Assembly: GCA_002170205.2 (NCBI GenBank)
Contig: NHFT02000006.1
Coordinates: 98,715-161,598, forward strand
From: Candidatus Pelagibacter sp. TMED118
GTDB taxonomy: Bacteria > Pseudomonadota > Alphaproteobacteria > Pelagibacterales > Pelagibacteraceae
Length of the DNA stretch: 62,884 bases
Reading direction: 5' to 3'
The first letter of the stretch is position 1; each line of letters begins with the position of its first letter. Shown here piece by piece: positions 8,800 to 16,421 of the stretch. Position numbers and translations under genes: made by a program. The notes under the pieces were generated by a model. That model saw only the letters and a program-made list of their open reading frames with translations. It searched no databases and was not told the DNA's origin.

Positions 8800-9617
8800 T
8801 TTGTAATTTTGCCATATTCAGCCCATGAGCCATCATATATTGTTGGTTTATAATTATTATTAATTAAAGAATATGCAAGTGCTAAAACGCAAGATGTTAT
8901 TCCTGAACCGCATGAAAAAACTATATTATCACTGTTTTCCTCTTTAAATATTTTTTTGAATACACTTTTTAACTCATCGACACTTTTAAAAGTTTTATCA
9001 GCATTAATCACGCTGTTAAAAGGAAGACATAATGAGTTTTTTATCGATCCTTGACGAGTACCTTTTCTTGGTTCTTCAGCCTTACCATTAAATCGATCCT
9101 CACTTCTACCATCTATTAATTTAAATACTTCATTATTTATGTTATGATTAATCTCTATTATGCTCTTTACCATTTCATTATTTTCCAAAGCTTTGTAATT
9201 TGAAATATTCGATTTAACTTTTCTATTATTAGTAGGAAAATTATCTTTTTTCCATTTATCTAAACCGCCGTCCAAGACATATACCAAATCTTTTCTGTGC
9301 CCGAAATACAAAAATGTAAACCATAGTCTACACGAACTTAATACATTTGAATTATCATAAATAACAATTTTATCATCATTTAATATACCAAATGAAGACA
9401 TTATCCTTTCCCATTGATCTCTATTTGGAAGCATATGAGGTAAATCTGAACTTTGATCAGAATTTTCATCGATATCAAAATAAATTGCATTTGATATATG
9501 TTCTTTGTTATACTCTATTAAACCACTTCTATTTTCAGTCGGCAGGTGCCATGAACTGTCTAAAATCTTGACGTGATCTTTGTTTTCTAACAACCATTTT
9601 GTTGAAACTAAAGACAT
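8796..9617 (-). CDS. sseA: 3-mercaptopyruvate sulfurtransferase
   Basis: Two-domain rhodanese of 273 aa. The catalytic Cys236 sits in the loop SCGSGITSC, the CGSG(I/V)T loop typical of mercaptopyruvate rather than thiosulfate sulfurtransferases. It moves sulfur from 3-mercaptopyruvate to thiols or cyanide in the cytoplasm. The frame is open to 9665, but ATG at 9617 gives the conventional MSLVSTKWL start and avoids overlapping msrA, which ends at 9623. It lies between msrA and the efflux genes on the same strand, possibly as one transcription unit. Confidence 0.92.
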   Translation of the reverse strand: MSLVSTKWLLENKDHVKILDSSWHLPTENRSGLIEYNKEHISNAIYFDIDENSDQSSDLPHMLPNRDQWERIMSSFGILNDDKIVIYDNSNVLSSCRLWFTFLYFGHRKDLVYVLDGGLDKWKKDNFPTNNRKVKSNISNYKALENNEMVKSIIEINHNINNEVFKLIDGRSEDRFNGKAEEPRKGTRQGSIKNSLCLPFNSVINADKTFKSVDELKSVFKKIFKEENSDNIVFSCGSGITSCVLALAYSLINNNYKPTIYDGSWAEYGKITK

Positions 9618-9622
9618 TAAAT

Positions 9623-10063
9623 TTATCTTTCTAAATATTTTTGATGATATTCTTCTGCCTTGCAATAATTTTTATTTTCAGAAATATTAGTTACTATTTT
9701 TCCATTAAATTTTTTATTTATTTTATTTAGTACATCAAAAGCAATTTTTTTTTGATTTTCTGAAATATAAAAAATTTCGCTTCTATATTGAGTACCAATA
9801 TCATATCCTTGTTGATTTAATGTAGTCGGATCGTGTATATCAAAAAAATAGTCTAAAATTTGCTCGTATGAGATTATTGTATTATCAAATTCTATTCGAA
9901 CTACTTCAGCGTGATTTGTTTTTCCGGTACAAACCTCTTTGTAAGATGTTTTAGAATTATTTCCACCGCAATATCCTACTTCAGTTTTTGAAACGCCATT
10001 AAGTTTACTAAACTTAACCTCAGGACCCCAAAAACAACCAGCTGCTAATATTGCTATTTCCAT
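9623..10063 (-). CDS. msrA: Peptide methionine-S-sulfoxide reductase MsrA
   Basis: Repairs the S-epimer of methionine sulfoxide in proteins. The N-terminal AAGCFWGPE motif holds the catalytic Cys10. Further family blocks are VGYCGG, the YEQILDYFFDIHDPTT segment and YDIGTQYRSEIF. At 146 aa it is a compact form; a possible resolving Cys lies in NYCKAEEYHQKYL near the C-terminus. It is divergent from the EamA transporter with 34 bp between the starts, and 5 bp upstream of sseA, which suggests a small sulfur and oxidative-damage operon. Confidence 0.95.
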   Translation of the reverse strand: MEIAILAAGCFWGPEVKFSKLNGVSKTEVGYCGGNNSKTSYKEVCTGKTNHAEVVRIEFDNTIISYEQILDYFFDIHDPTTLNQQGYDIGTQYRSEIFYISENQKKIAFDVLNKINKKFNGKIVTNISENKNYCKAEEYHQKYLER

Positions 10064-10097
10064 TGATATAAAAACTTTTATGTCTTAGATTAAATAC

Positions 10098-10979
10098 ATG
10101 TTGTCTAAAAATCAATTAGGCTTTTTGTACATGTTTTTATCTGTATGTGCTTTTTCTTTGATGGATTTAGTAGTCAAATGGTCGAATGGTTATCCATTAG
10201 GACAAGTCTTATTTTTTAGAGGTTTTATAGGCGCATTACTATACTTTTTAATCATACCAAGAAATAGGATAACAAACTTCTATTACACAAAAAGAGCTGG
10301 ATTACATTTTTTAAGATGTTTTTTTGGTTTAATAGCTTTGCTTTCAATATTTACAGCTCTTAGAAACTTACCGCTGGCAACTGTTGTGAGTATATCCTTT
10401 GCTGCACCGATATTTACCACTATTTTTTCAATATTTTTTTTAAATGAAAAAGTTGGAGTGTATAGATGGCTTGCAGTATTAATTGGTTTTATAGGTATAA
10501 TAATTATAGCTCAACCAGGTCTTACCGAACTAAATATATACTATGTCTATCCCATAGTATTTTGTCTCGGTATGGCATATGTAGCCATTTCAATAAGACA
10601 ATTATCTAAAACAGAGCCTGTGTGGTTAATTTCATTATATTTTTCAATTGCTATAACAATTGTTAGTTTGACTACGATTCCAAACGGATGGATTATGCCA
10701 AGTTTTAATGATTTTATAATATTATCTTTTTTAGGTGTCTTCGGAGGTGTTGCAAACTTATGGTTAAGTCAGTCTTACAAATTTTCAGAGGTATCTTTAG
10801 TCACTCCTCTAAAATATCTTACTTTAGTCTTTGCAATTATATTTGGTTATCTAATTTGGGGCGAGATACCAACGATAAAAACTTTAGCTGGTGCATTTTT
10901 AGTATTACTATCTTCAATAATTATATTCAGAAGAGAAATTCTTTTAAAAAAACAAGTCTCGGTTCAAAGACATGAGTAA
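10098..10979 (+). CDS. EamA/DMT-family transporter
   Basis: A 293-residue inner-membrane protein with about ten hydrophobic helices in two repeats, as in the drug/metabolite transporter superfamily. The first EamA repeat ends ...AAPIFTTIFSIFFLNEKVG and the second ...SLVTPLKYLTLVFAIIFGYLIWGE, both with the conserved acidic residue after the repeat's last long helix. Substrates of this group are varied (amino acids, purines, osmolytes) and cannot be told from sequence. The stop overlaps the start of the AlkA gene by 8 bp. Confidence 0.88.
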   Translation: MLSKNQLGFLYMFLSVCAFSLMDLVVKWSNGYPLGQVLFFRGFIGALLYFLIIPRNRITNFYYTKRAGLHFLRCFFGLIALLSIFTALRNLPLATVVSISFAAPIFTTIFSIFFLNEKVGVYRWLAVLIGFIGIIIIAQPGLTELNIYYVYPIVFCLGMAYVAISIRQLSKTEPVWLISLYFSIAITIVSLTTIPNGWIMPSFNDFIILSFLGVFGGVANLWLSQSYKFSEVSLVTPLKYLTLVFAIIFGYLIWGEIPTIKTLAGAFLVLLSSIIIFRREILLKKQVSVQRHE

Positions 10980-11598
10980 AGCTCCATATTACTGGAATAA
11001 AGCAAAAAGATACTTATCTAAAAAAGATAAAATAATGAAGTCCTTAATAAACAGATATGATGATACAACATTGAAAACTAGAAAAGACATATTCTACTCT
11101 CTTTGTAAAAGTATTATTGGCCAACAAATTAGTGTTGCCGCAGCAAATTCAGTTTTTAAAAAATTTAATAAAGCGTGCCATGGTAAAGTCACTCCTTATA
11201 ATGTTAAAAATATTGGAATAGGTAAATTGAAAAAGTGTGGACTAAGTAGACAAAAAGCAAAGGGCATTAAAGAACTTTCAATTAAATTTATAAAAAAATC
11301 GTTTAACCCTAAATTGATAAAAAATATGAGCGATGAAGAGGCGATAGAATACCTTTCATCTCTTAGACAGATCGGGAGGTGGTCTGCAGAAATGATCTTA
11401 TTATTTACATTTAATAGATCAAATATTTGGCCAGTACAAGACATAGGTCTTTTAAGAGCTATCTCTAATAATTATGAAAAAAAATATTTACCTCCTATGA
11501 GTTTTGTAAAAAAACTTTCAAAAATTTACAGTCCCTATTGTTCCGTTGCTACTTGGTATTTGTGGAGATCAATCGACGACCAACCTATACAATATTAA
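10972..11598 (+). CDS. alkA: DNA-3-methyladenine glycosylase II (AlkA family)
   Basis: Base-excision repair glycosylase of the helix-hairpin-helix superfamily, 208 aa. The SIIGQQISVAAA block (residues 47-58), the hairpin LSSLRQIGRWSAEMIL (128-143) and the catalytic Asp157 in WPVQDIGLL are all present. It removes alkylated purines. It lacks the four-Cys iron-sulfur cluster of the EndoIII/MutY branch and the N-terminal Ada-like extension of some AlkA proteins. It overlaps the transporter gene upstream and meets the DUF1330 gene tail to tail with a 4-bp overlap. Confidence 0.9.
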   Translation: MSKAPYYWNKAKRYLSKKDKIMKSLINRYDDTTLKTRKDIFYSLCKSIIGQQISVAAANSVFKKFNKACHGKVTPYNVKNIGIGKLKKCGLSRQKAKGIKELSIKFIKKSFNPKLIKNMSDEEAIEYLSSLRQIGRWSAEMILLFTFNRSNIWPVQDIGLLRAISNNYEKKYLPPMSFVKKLSKIYSPYCSVATWYLWRSIDDQPIQY

Positions 11599-11882
11599 GA
11601 ACCTTCAACAATCTGATGGTGTCTAATTGCAATATTTTTTAAAATATTATGAGCTTCTTGGTATTCAGAAGAATCATAACATTTCTTTGCAGTTTCATAA
11701 TTTGGAAATTCTATTACAACTGTTCTAGGAGAATCAATTCCCTCATTAGTCCTACTTTTTCCACCCCTAGCAAGAATTTTTCCAGAATATTTTTTTAGGG
11801 CCGGCATAGCTTTAAGAGCATATTCTTTTAACTTACCTTCATCTTTAATTTTTTCGTATATACAAACCCAATACGCTTTCAT
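11595..11882 (-). CDS. DUF1330 protein
   Basis: A 95-residue small dimeric alpha+beta-barrel protein of the DUF1330 family: MKAYWVCIYEKIKDEGKLKEY opens the fold, KILARGG forms the middle strand, and SPRTVVIEFPNYETAKKCYDS is the signature segment. The biochemical role of the family is unknown, though it resembles ferredoxin-like monooxygenase folds. It lies one base downstream of the GT17 gene on the same strand, and the two are likely co-transcribed. Confidence 0.85.
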   Translation of the reverse strand: MKAYWVCIYEKIKDEGKLKEYALKAMPALKKYSGKILARGGKSRTNEGIDSPRTVVIEFPNYETAKKCYDSSEYQEAHNILKNIAIRHHQIVEGS

Positions 11883-11883
11883 T

Positions 11884-12774
11884 TTAATCTATCCATTCAC
11901 TAAATAAGTTTTCATTTTTTTGAATATATATTGGAAGTTTTTTTTTATCAAAGCTTTCAAGTTTATTTCCACTACCTACTTTATTTACAGTTTTATCTAC
12001 GTTTAAATTATAAATTGCTCTTTTTTCTTTAATAATATCTTCAATCTGGTTCGATGACAGTGACTCCATATCAAATTCTCTATGGTGAAGGTAAGATCTT
12101 AATTTATGCTCTATACTCTCAGCATTTTTAATATTTGAAAAATGCCACCCACCATCATCAACAACTTTAATACTAGTATATTTGGTTTTGGAAAATAAAG
12201 TATCAATTCTATAAAAGGGATATTTCCTATCTTTAATATTTCTTAGCCATTGTGGATTTATTAAATTTTTAAATTTACATGCTTTTGTTCCAGTCCACTT
12301 AAATTTTGGTATGGCTAAGTTAAATTTGTAGTAGAACATATCTTGTTTAAATAAAATTATTTTTTCATCAATTTTAGAAAAATTTATGTTTTCAATTTTA
12401 GGAATTTCATCAACATCTGAAACCATTATAAAATCTTCTTTATCAGCATTTATTAATCCTTTTATAATATAATTCCTTTGGCTGTTTTCCCTATATAATG
12501 CATTCATTATGTATTTTCTTGTTTTGGTATTCTGGTCATCTTTATCATAAATTTGTTCAATATTAGATGGTTGTTCGTTTAAATCTAAATAAATAATTTT
12601 ATCTTTAAATTTACTAAATTTGTTGTGATTAAATAAAAGCTTTCTATGATCCCCCCTGTGTGTAAAACTAGCTTCAACTATGACAAAGTAATCTACAAAC
12701 TTGTCTAGTGTATTCAATCTTACATCTAGCGTTACTTCTTCATCAAAATACATGAAACAGTCAAAAATTTTCAT
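11884..12774 (-). CDS. Glycosyltransferase family 17 protein
   Basis: A 296-residue protein resembling family GT17, named after eukaryotic MGAT3 (bisecting GlcNAc transferase). It opens KIFDCFMYFDEE, has the FTHRGDHRKL segment near residue 60, and a DxD-like metal site MVSDVDEIP near 120. Conserved WTGTKAC and GGWHFSN blocks come later. No signal or membrane segment is seen, so it is probably cytosolic and acts on envelope sugar intermediates. The acceptor is unknown. It is divergent from the phosphoribosyltransferase gene, with 42 bp between the starts. Confidence 0.8.
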   Translation of the reverse strand: MKIFDCFMYFDEEVTLDVRLNTLDKFVDYFVIVEASFTHRGDHRKLLFNHNKFSKFKDKIIYLDLNEQPSNIEQIYDKDDQNTKTRKYIMNALYRENSQRNYIIKGLINADKEDFIMVSDVDEIPKIENINFSKIDEKIILFKQDMFYYKFNLAIPKFKWTGTKACKFKNLINPQWLRNIKDRKYPFYRIDTLFSKTKYTSIKVVDDGGWHFSNIKNAESIEHKLRSYLHHREFDMESLSSNQIEDIIKEKRAIYNLNVDKTVNKVGSGNKLESFDKKKLPIYIQKNENLFSEWID

Positions 12775-12816
12775 AAAATCATTTAATTAAATTAAATACT
12801 ATAATAAAACTTTATC

Positions 12817-13344
12817 ATGGAAAAAAAATTAATAATATCTTTCGATGAATATTTAGATACTGTAGAAAAATTATCAGTAGAGATAAATAAAGGTTATAAT
12901 CCAACAGTTCTAGTAGGAATTATGAGAGGTGCTGCCCCAATAATAGACATTCTCTCCAGAATTTTTAAACTACCAACAGCTTATATAGTCATCCAAAGTT
13001 ACTCTGGAAAAGGTATTGAGGATAAACAAGGAGATCTAATTTTTTCAAGAGAAATCAGTTCTATTGCTAATGCTGAAGATTTTAAAAAAATTTTACTCGT
13101 AGATGATTTATCTGACACAGGATTGACTTTAAATAAAAGTATTGAATGGTTAAAAAACTATAAACCAGTCAATAATCATATAATTGAAATTAAAACCGCG
13201 TGTTTATGGAAAAAAAAATCATCAAAATTTAATCCAGATTTTTGTCCAATTAAATTAAATGGCGACCCTTGGATAGTACAACCAACCGAGCATTACGAAG
13301 ATATTGACATAGATTCTATAATTAAAAAAAGAGAAAAGGGCTAA
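12817..13344 (+). CDS. Purine phosphoribosyltransferase (xanthine/hypoxanthine type)
   Basis: A 175-residue type I PRTase. The PRPP-binding loop ILLVDDLSDTGLTL lies at 92-105 and the VGIMRGAAPII loop at 33-43. It would turn free hypoxanthine, guanine or xanthine plus PRPP into the nucleotide in the cytoplasm. The neighbouring AzgA-type purine permease, encoded tail to tail, supports purine salvage rather than orotate or uracil use. The stop codon lies inside the shared terminator stem. Exact base preference cannot be read from the sequence. Confidence 0.83.
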   Translation: MEKKLIISFDEYLDTVEKLSVEINKGYNPTVLVGIMRGAAPIIDILSRIFKLPTAYIVIQSYSGKGIEDKQGDLIFSREISSIANAEDFKKILLVDDLSDTGLTLNKSIEWLKNYKPVNNHIIEIKTACLWKKKSSKFNPDFCPIKLNGDPWIVQPTEHYEDIDIDSIIKKREKG

Positions 13345-13364
13345 GAAGTATACTTAGCCCTTTT
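13334..13364. terminator. Bidirectional intrinsic terminator
   Basis: A 12-bp perfect stem, AAAAGGGCTAAG (13334-13345) against CTTAGCCCTTTT (13353-13364), with a 7-base loop. It has A-rich and T-rich flanks on the two sides, so it can work on both strands. It sits between the converging phosphoribosyltransferase and AzgA permease genes. Confidence 0.9.
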
Positions 13365-13370
13365 ATGTTA

Positions 13371-14660
13371 TTATCCTACAATAAAACTTAAAACACTCAA
13401 TGCAGCCACAATCCAAATTGCTGGACTTGTTTCATTAAATTTACCTGTGAAAATTTTTATTAAAGCATAGGAAACAAACGCTAAAGCAATACCATTAGAT
13501 ATAGAATAAGTAAATGGCATTGCAATCATTGCAAGCACTGCTGGTGCACTTTCCGCAATATCGTCCCACTCAATGTCAGTTATATTTCTAACAAATAATG
13601 TTGCAATATAAATTAGAGCAGCACCATCTATTTCTTTAGGCAAGGATGTTGCAAGTGGACTAAAAAATAAACATGCAAGAAACAATACCCCAATCACTAA
13701 AGATGTCATACCAGTTCTTCCACCTGCTTTTACTCCAGCAGCACTCTCAACATAAGTCGTAACTGTTGAAGTGCCTAACATTGATCCTGCAACTGTAGAA
13801 ACACTATCCGACAGCATTGCTTTATCAATATCTTTAATTTTCCCATCTTTACCAATCTTTCCTGAAACATTTGCAACACTTGTTAATGTTCCCGCTGTAT
13901 CAAAAAAATCTATAAAAAAAAGAGTAAATATAACGGTTACCATTGATGCACTTAAAGCAGCTCCTAAATCAAATGTTAATAAATGTGTCATTGGGGGTGG
14001 TGCAGAAACTACACCATTAAATTTTCCGACTCCAGTAAGCCATGCAATAGCACTAAAAGCTATTATACCTATTATGATATTGCCTTTAACTTTAAATTTC
14101 TCCATAACCACCATAGAAATAAATGCCCCAGCACCAAGTAATAGTAGCGGATTAGATAAATCACCAAGTTGGACCAAGGTGACAGGATTATCAGCCGTCA
14201 ATCCCATAATTTCAAAACCAATAATTGCTAAAAATAAACCAATACCTGCTCCAATACCTAACTTTAAACTTTTTGGAATTGAATTGATCAACCATGCTCT
14301 TATAGGTGTTAAAGATATAATCAAAAAGACCACTCCAGCAACAAAAACAGCGCCTAATGCTTCCGCGGGAGTATACTCCATTCCAAGACAAACACCGTAT
14401 GCCACAAAAGCATTAATACCCATTCCCGGTGCTAAACCAACTGGCCAGGTCTTTGCATAAAATGCTGCAATAAAACATGCTATTGCAGTAGCTAACGCAG
14501 TAGCAGTAAAAACACCACCAAAATCAAAACCTCCGTCAGCAAGAATTACTGGATTTAAGAACATTATATAAGCCATTGTTAAAAAAGTAGAAACCCCAGC
14601 TACTACTTCTGTTCTAAAATCAGTTTTATATTTTTTATAATTAAAATAATTATCTAACAT
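13371..14660 (-). CDS. AzgA-type NCS2 purine permease
   Basis: A 429-residue inner-membrane transporter with about 12-14 hydrophobic segments. Family blocks are visible: FRTEVVAGVSTFLTMAYIMFLNP at the N-terminus, GLAPGMGINAFVAY near residue 72, FIDFFDTAGTL near 252, and GTSTVTTYVESAAGVKAGGRTG near 298. These mark the adenine/guanine/hypoxanthine (AzgA/PbuG) branch rather than UraA or XanQ. It takes up purines by proton symport. A strong GGAGG lies four bases before the ATG. It pairs with the phosphoribosyltransferase at 12817. Confidence 0.92.
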   Translation of the reverse strand: MLDNYFNYKKYKTDFRTEVVAGVSTFLTMAYIMFLNPVILADGGFDFGGVFTATALATAIACFIAAFYAKTWPVGLAPGMGINAFVAYGVCLGMEYTPAEALGAVFVAGVVFLIISLTPIRAWLINSIPKSLKLGIGAGIGLFLAIIGFEIMGLTADNPVTLVQLGDLSNPLLLLGAGAFISMVVMEKFKVKGNIIIGIIAFSAIAWLTGVGKFNGVVSAPPPMTHLLTFDLGAALSASMVTVIFTLFFIDFFDTAGTLTSVANVSGKIGKDGKIKDIDKAMLSDSVSTVAGSMLGTSTVTTYVESAAGVKAGGRTGMTSLVIGVLFLACLFFSPLATSLPKEIDGAALIYIATLFVRNITDIEWDDIAESAPAVLAMIAMPFTYSISNGIALAFVSYALIKIFTGKFNETSPAIWIVAALSVLSFIVG

Positions 14661-14664
14661 TTAA

Positions 14665-14750
14665 CCTCCAAAAGAGTTTAAGTTAAACGATTCTGATTTA
14701 AAAATCCTATGTTTAATAAAGATATGGGATATGAATGTTATTAAAGATAT
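14665..14750 (-). promoter_or_regulatory. azgA leader: strong SD, palindrome and direct repeats
   Basis: The leader before the permease ATG (14660) has a Shine-Dalgarno GGAGG (14665-14669), a 13-bp palindrome GTTTAA-G-TTAAAC (14676-14688), and two near-identical 13-mers reading TTAATAAAGATAT (14713-14725) and TTATTAAAGATAT (14738-14750) on the plus strand, 25 bp apart. The spacing suits a protein operator. I see no purine riboswitch core. In DNA this AT-rich some of it could be chance. Confidence 0.35.
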
Positions 14751-14831
14751 CTTTTTTTCAACTTAAAAGTTAATTTTAGAAAATAATATTAATGTTAGTA
14801 TTTTCGACACATTTCAAGGTTAAAATGAGCT

Positions 14832-15134
14832 ATGAAATATAAACTTTTAATCTTAGCTATAATTACAACAATATTCTTAAATGGTTGTCAAACTATTAAA
14901 AAAAAATCGGATGAAGTTGCCGAAAGAGAAAATGAAAGATTTGGTCAGTTTGTGGGAAAACAAGCAAATGAATTAAAAAAAGAACTTGGCATGCCTACTG
15001 ATGACTTCGTAAATGAGGCAGGCAATGAAACTTTGGTCTATAAAACAAAAAAATACGGAATTCCGTGTGAGAGAAAATTTACAATTAATACCAATGGAAC
15101 TATAATTGGCTTTTCCTCAAGTGGATGTATTTGA
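14832..15134 (+). CDS. Small lipoprotein with BamE/SmpA-like features
   Basis: A 100-residue lipoprotein with a hydrophobic segment and lipobox LNGC (Cys19). The mature part has an alpha-helical start, a GKQANELKKELGMPTDDF segment, then strands ending SSSGC. The order 'G-x-x-x-x-x-L-x-x-x-L-G-x-P ... Y ... C' recalls BamE/SmpA-like two-helix, three-strand folds. The second Cys pair (PCERKF and SSGC) could form a disulfide in the periplasm. The function is not known, and the fold assignment is by pattern only. Confidence 0.7.
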   Translation: MKYKLLILAIITTIFLNGCQTIKKKSDEVAERENERFGQFVGKQANELKKELGMPTDDFVNEAGNETLVYKTKKYGIPCERKFTINTNGTIIGFSSSGCI

Positions 15135-15136
15135 TA

Positions 15137-15160
15137 CTTGTGGGGAAAATTCCCCACAAG
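15137..15160. terminator. Terminator-like hairpin between convergent genes
   Basis: A perfect inverted repeat, CTTGTGGGGAA (15137-15147) against TTCCCCACAAG (15150-15160); the realistic form is a 9-bp stem with a 6-base loop. It stands between the lipoprotein gene and hsp20, which converge. The T-tracts on either side are weak, so efficiency is uncertain. Confidence 0.7.
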
Positions 15161-15172
15161 CAAGTTTAATAC

Positions 15173-15619
15173 TTATTTAATCTCAATAAGTTTCTTTTTT
15201 TTATGTTCTGGCACAATTCTTTCGCAAGCTATTCTTAAAAGACCATCTTTTAATTCTGCACCATTCACTTTTACATCATCTGCAATTGTAAATGATCTAG
15301 CAAATTGTCTTTGAGAAATACCTTTATGAATTATTTCACCATTTACATCTTCATTCTCAGATTTATCAACCTGTTTAGTTCTTACAGTCAATAAATTATC
15401 TTCGAATTCAACTTCAACATCTTTTTTGTTGAAACCAGCAAGTGCAACTTCTATTGAATAGTTGTCCATTCCAGTTTTTCTGATGTTATATGGTGGATAG
15501 TTTGATTGCATGCTCAAACCACCATTACCTAACATATTTTCAAATTGGTCAAACATATCGTCAAAACCAATTGAAAAAGGTCTTAGTGAGTTAAATATAG
15601 ATAAATCCTTACTTGTCAT
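15173..15619 (-). CDS. Small heat-shock protein Hsp20 (IbpA-like)
   Basis: A 148-residue alpha-crystallin-domain chaperone that holds unfolding proteins for refolding by DnaK and ClpB. An N-terminal arm rich in Phe (MFDQFENML) is followed by the crystallin core with EVALAGFNKKDVEVEFEDN and GAELKDGLLRIACERIVPE. The C-terminal I-x-I motif (IEI) is used for oligomer assembly. The frame is open to a TTG at 15640, but ATG at 15619 has AGGAGG five bases upstream. The leader can fold as a ROSE-type thermometer. It is divergent from a three-gene unknown operon. Confidence 0.95.
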   Translation of the reverse strand: MTSKDLSIFNSLRPFSIGFDDMFDQFENMLGNGGLSMQSNYPPYNIRKTGMDNYSIEVALAGFNKKDVEVEFEDNLLTVRTKQVDKSENEDVNGEIIHKGISQRQFARSFTIADDVKVNGAELKDGLLRIACERIVPEHKKKKLIEIK

Positions 15620-15624
15620 ATTAT

Positions 15625-15670
15625 CCTCCTTTGTTAGCAAGGTTATTTTGAAGTCCCATAAGGCAACTCC
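15625..15670 (-). ncRNA. Candidate ROSE-like RNA thermometer in the hsp20 leader
   Basis: On the minus strand the leader forms two hairpins. The one next to the start pairs CCUUGCU with AGGAGG across an AACAA loop (15625-15642), with the G of UUGCU bulged. That masks the whole Shine-Dalgarno and matches the U(U/C)GCU anti-SD signature of ROSE elements. The upstream hairpin pairs GGAGUUGCC with GGGACUUC around UUAU (15650-15670), again with a bulged G. Folding was done by eye. Family knowledge: ROSE elements control hsp20 genes in alphaproteobacteria. Confidence 0.65.
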
Positions 15671-15677
15671 AATACTT

Positions 15678-15704
15678 ATATTGGTATATAATTTTAAATT
15701 TCAA
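15678..15704 (-). promoter_or_regulatory. Candidate heat-shock promoter of hsp20
   Basis: On the minus strand GTTGAA (-35) stands about 15-16 bases before CCAATAT (-10), near the alphaproteobacterial RpoH pattern CTTGAA-N17-CCATAT. A sigma-70 reading (TTGAAA-N18-TATAAG) is also possible. Either would start transcription just upstream of the thermometer hairpins. Confidence 0.4.
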
Positions 15705-15712
15705 CCCCCCCC
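15705..15712 (+). repeat. C8 homopolymer upstream of hsp20
   Basis: Eight consecutive C (G8 on the hsp20 strand) directly upstream of the hsp20 -35 region and 55 bp before the divergent unknown operon. G/C runs of this length stand out in such AT-rich DNA. Confidence 0.9.
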
Positions 15713-15767
15713 TAAATCATTAAAATTAAGTCTTGAAAAAATATGCTTATTTTTTAAGCTTATCTTA

Positions 15768-16421
15768 ATGAAAAAATTTTCTATTTTAATATTTATATTT
15801 TTTTTTTCAAATTCCTGCTACGCAGATGAGAAACTAATAAACTTAATCAATGAAAAACTTATAGAAATTGGTGAATTTAAAGAACCAAAGAAGTATCCCG
15901 AAGGGTTTTTAAAAACTACTGCAAAAAGATGCAAGGATTTAAAATTTATATGCGTACAAGATAAAGCTGTAAAAGAAATGTCATTAAGGTTTAAAAGAAC
16001 GGATAAATACAATGACAAAAATCCAGGTAATCAGGTCTATGCCATGGCACATTTTGAATTATTTTTTTTGAATAAATTAAGAAAAGATAGAAATAGTTTA
16101 AAAAAATTTAAAGAAAATTGGCCAGAAAAAAAAGTAAATGCAGATAAAGTTGTTAGTTTAATAAAGTTAAATGAGACCAGAAAAATGATGAGAAATGCTT
16201 TAGGAATGAATATGAATAACTCTATAGAGGAAGTAATTGATACCTATTGGACACTAGGCAATTTTTTACAATTAGGTGAAATGAAAGTAGAAAAAATAGA
16301 TAAAGACTTGCTAAAACGAAAAAGAATTTTATCAGAATACAAATCTATGGTTAGCTCTTTAAAAAGAAATTTAGAAACTCAAGATCTTCAGAGAGCATAT
16401 AAATATTTAGAAAAAAAATGA
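15768..16421 (+). CDS. Exported protein of unknown function, first gene of a three-gene cluster
   Basis: I do not recognise the family. The frame is open from 15510, but the ATG at 15768 begins a clear signal peptide (MKKFSILIFIFFFSNSCYA, cleavage near residue 19), and the upstream part overlaps hsp20 and its leader. The mature 198 residues are mostly helical and charged, with two Cys (KRCKDLKFICVQDK, near residues 46-53) that could form a disulfide. A repeated L-N-E-x(3)-M pattern is seen in the middle. The stop overlaps the next start as ATGA, so it is made with the repeat protein downstream. Confidence 0.7.
   Translation: MKKFSILIFIFFFSNSCYADEKLINLINEKLIEIGEFKEPKKYPEGFLKTTAKRCKDLKFICVQDKAVKEMSLRFKRTDKYNDKNPGNQVYAMAHFELFFLNKLRKDRNSLKKFKENWPEKKVNADKVVSLIKLNETRKMMRNALGMNMNNSIEEVIDTYWTLGNFLQLGEMKVEKIDKDLLKRKRILSEYKSMVSSLKRNLETQDLQRAYKYLEKK

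Noticed and set aside
13771..14460. Large open frame antisense to the AzgA permease
   Set aside because: It mirrors the permease codons, has no homology pattern or start context, and the permease on the other strand is unmistakable.
14661..14831. Purine riboswitch before azgA
   Set aside because: I looked for the conserved three-way-junction core and its loop-loop pair and did not find it; the direct repeats fit a protein operator better.
15510..15767. Upstream extension of the first unknown gene
   Set aside because: It overlaps hsp20 and its leader and precedes the clear signal peptide starting at 15768.
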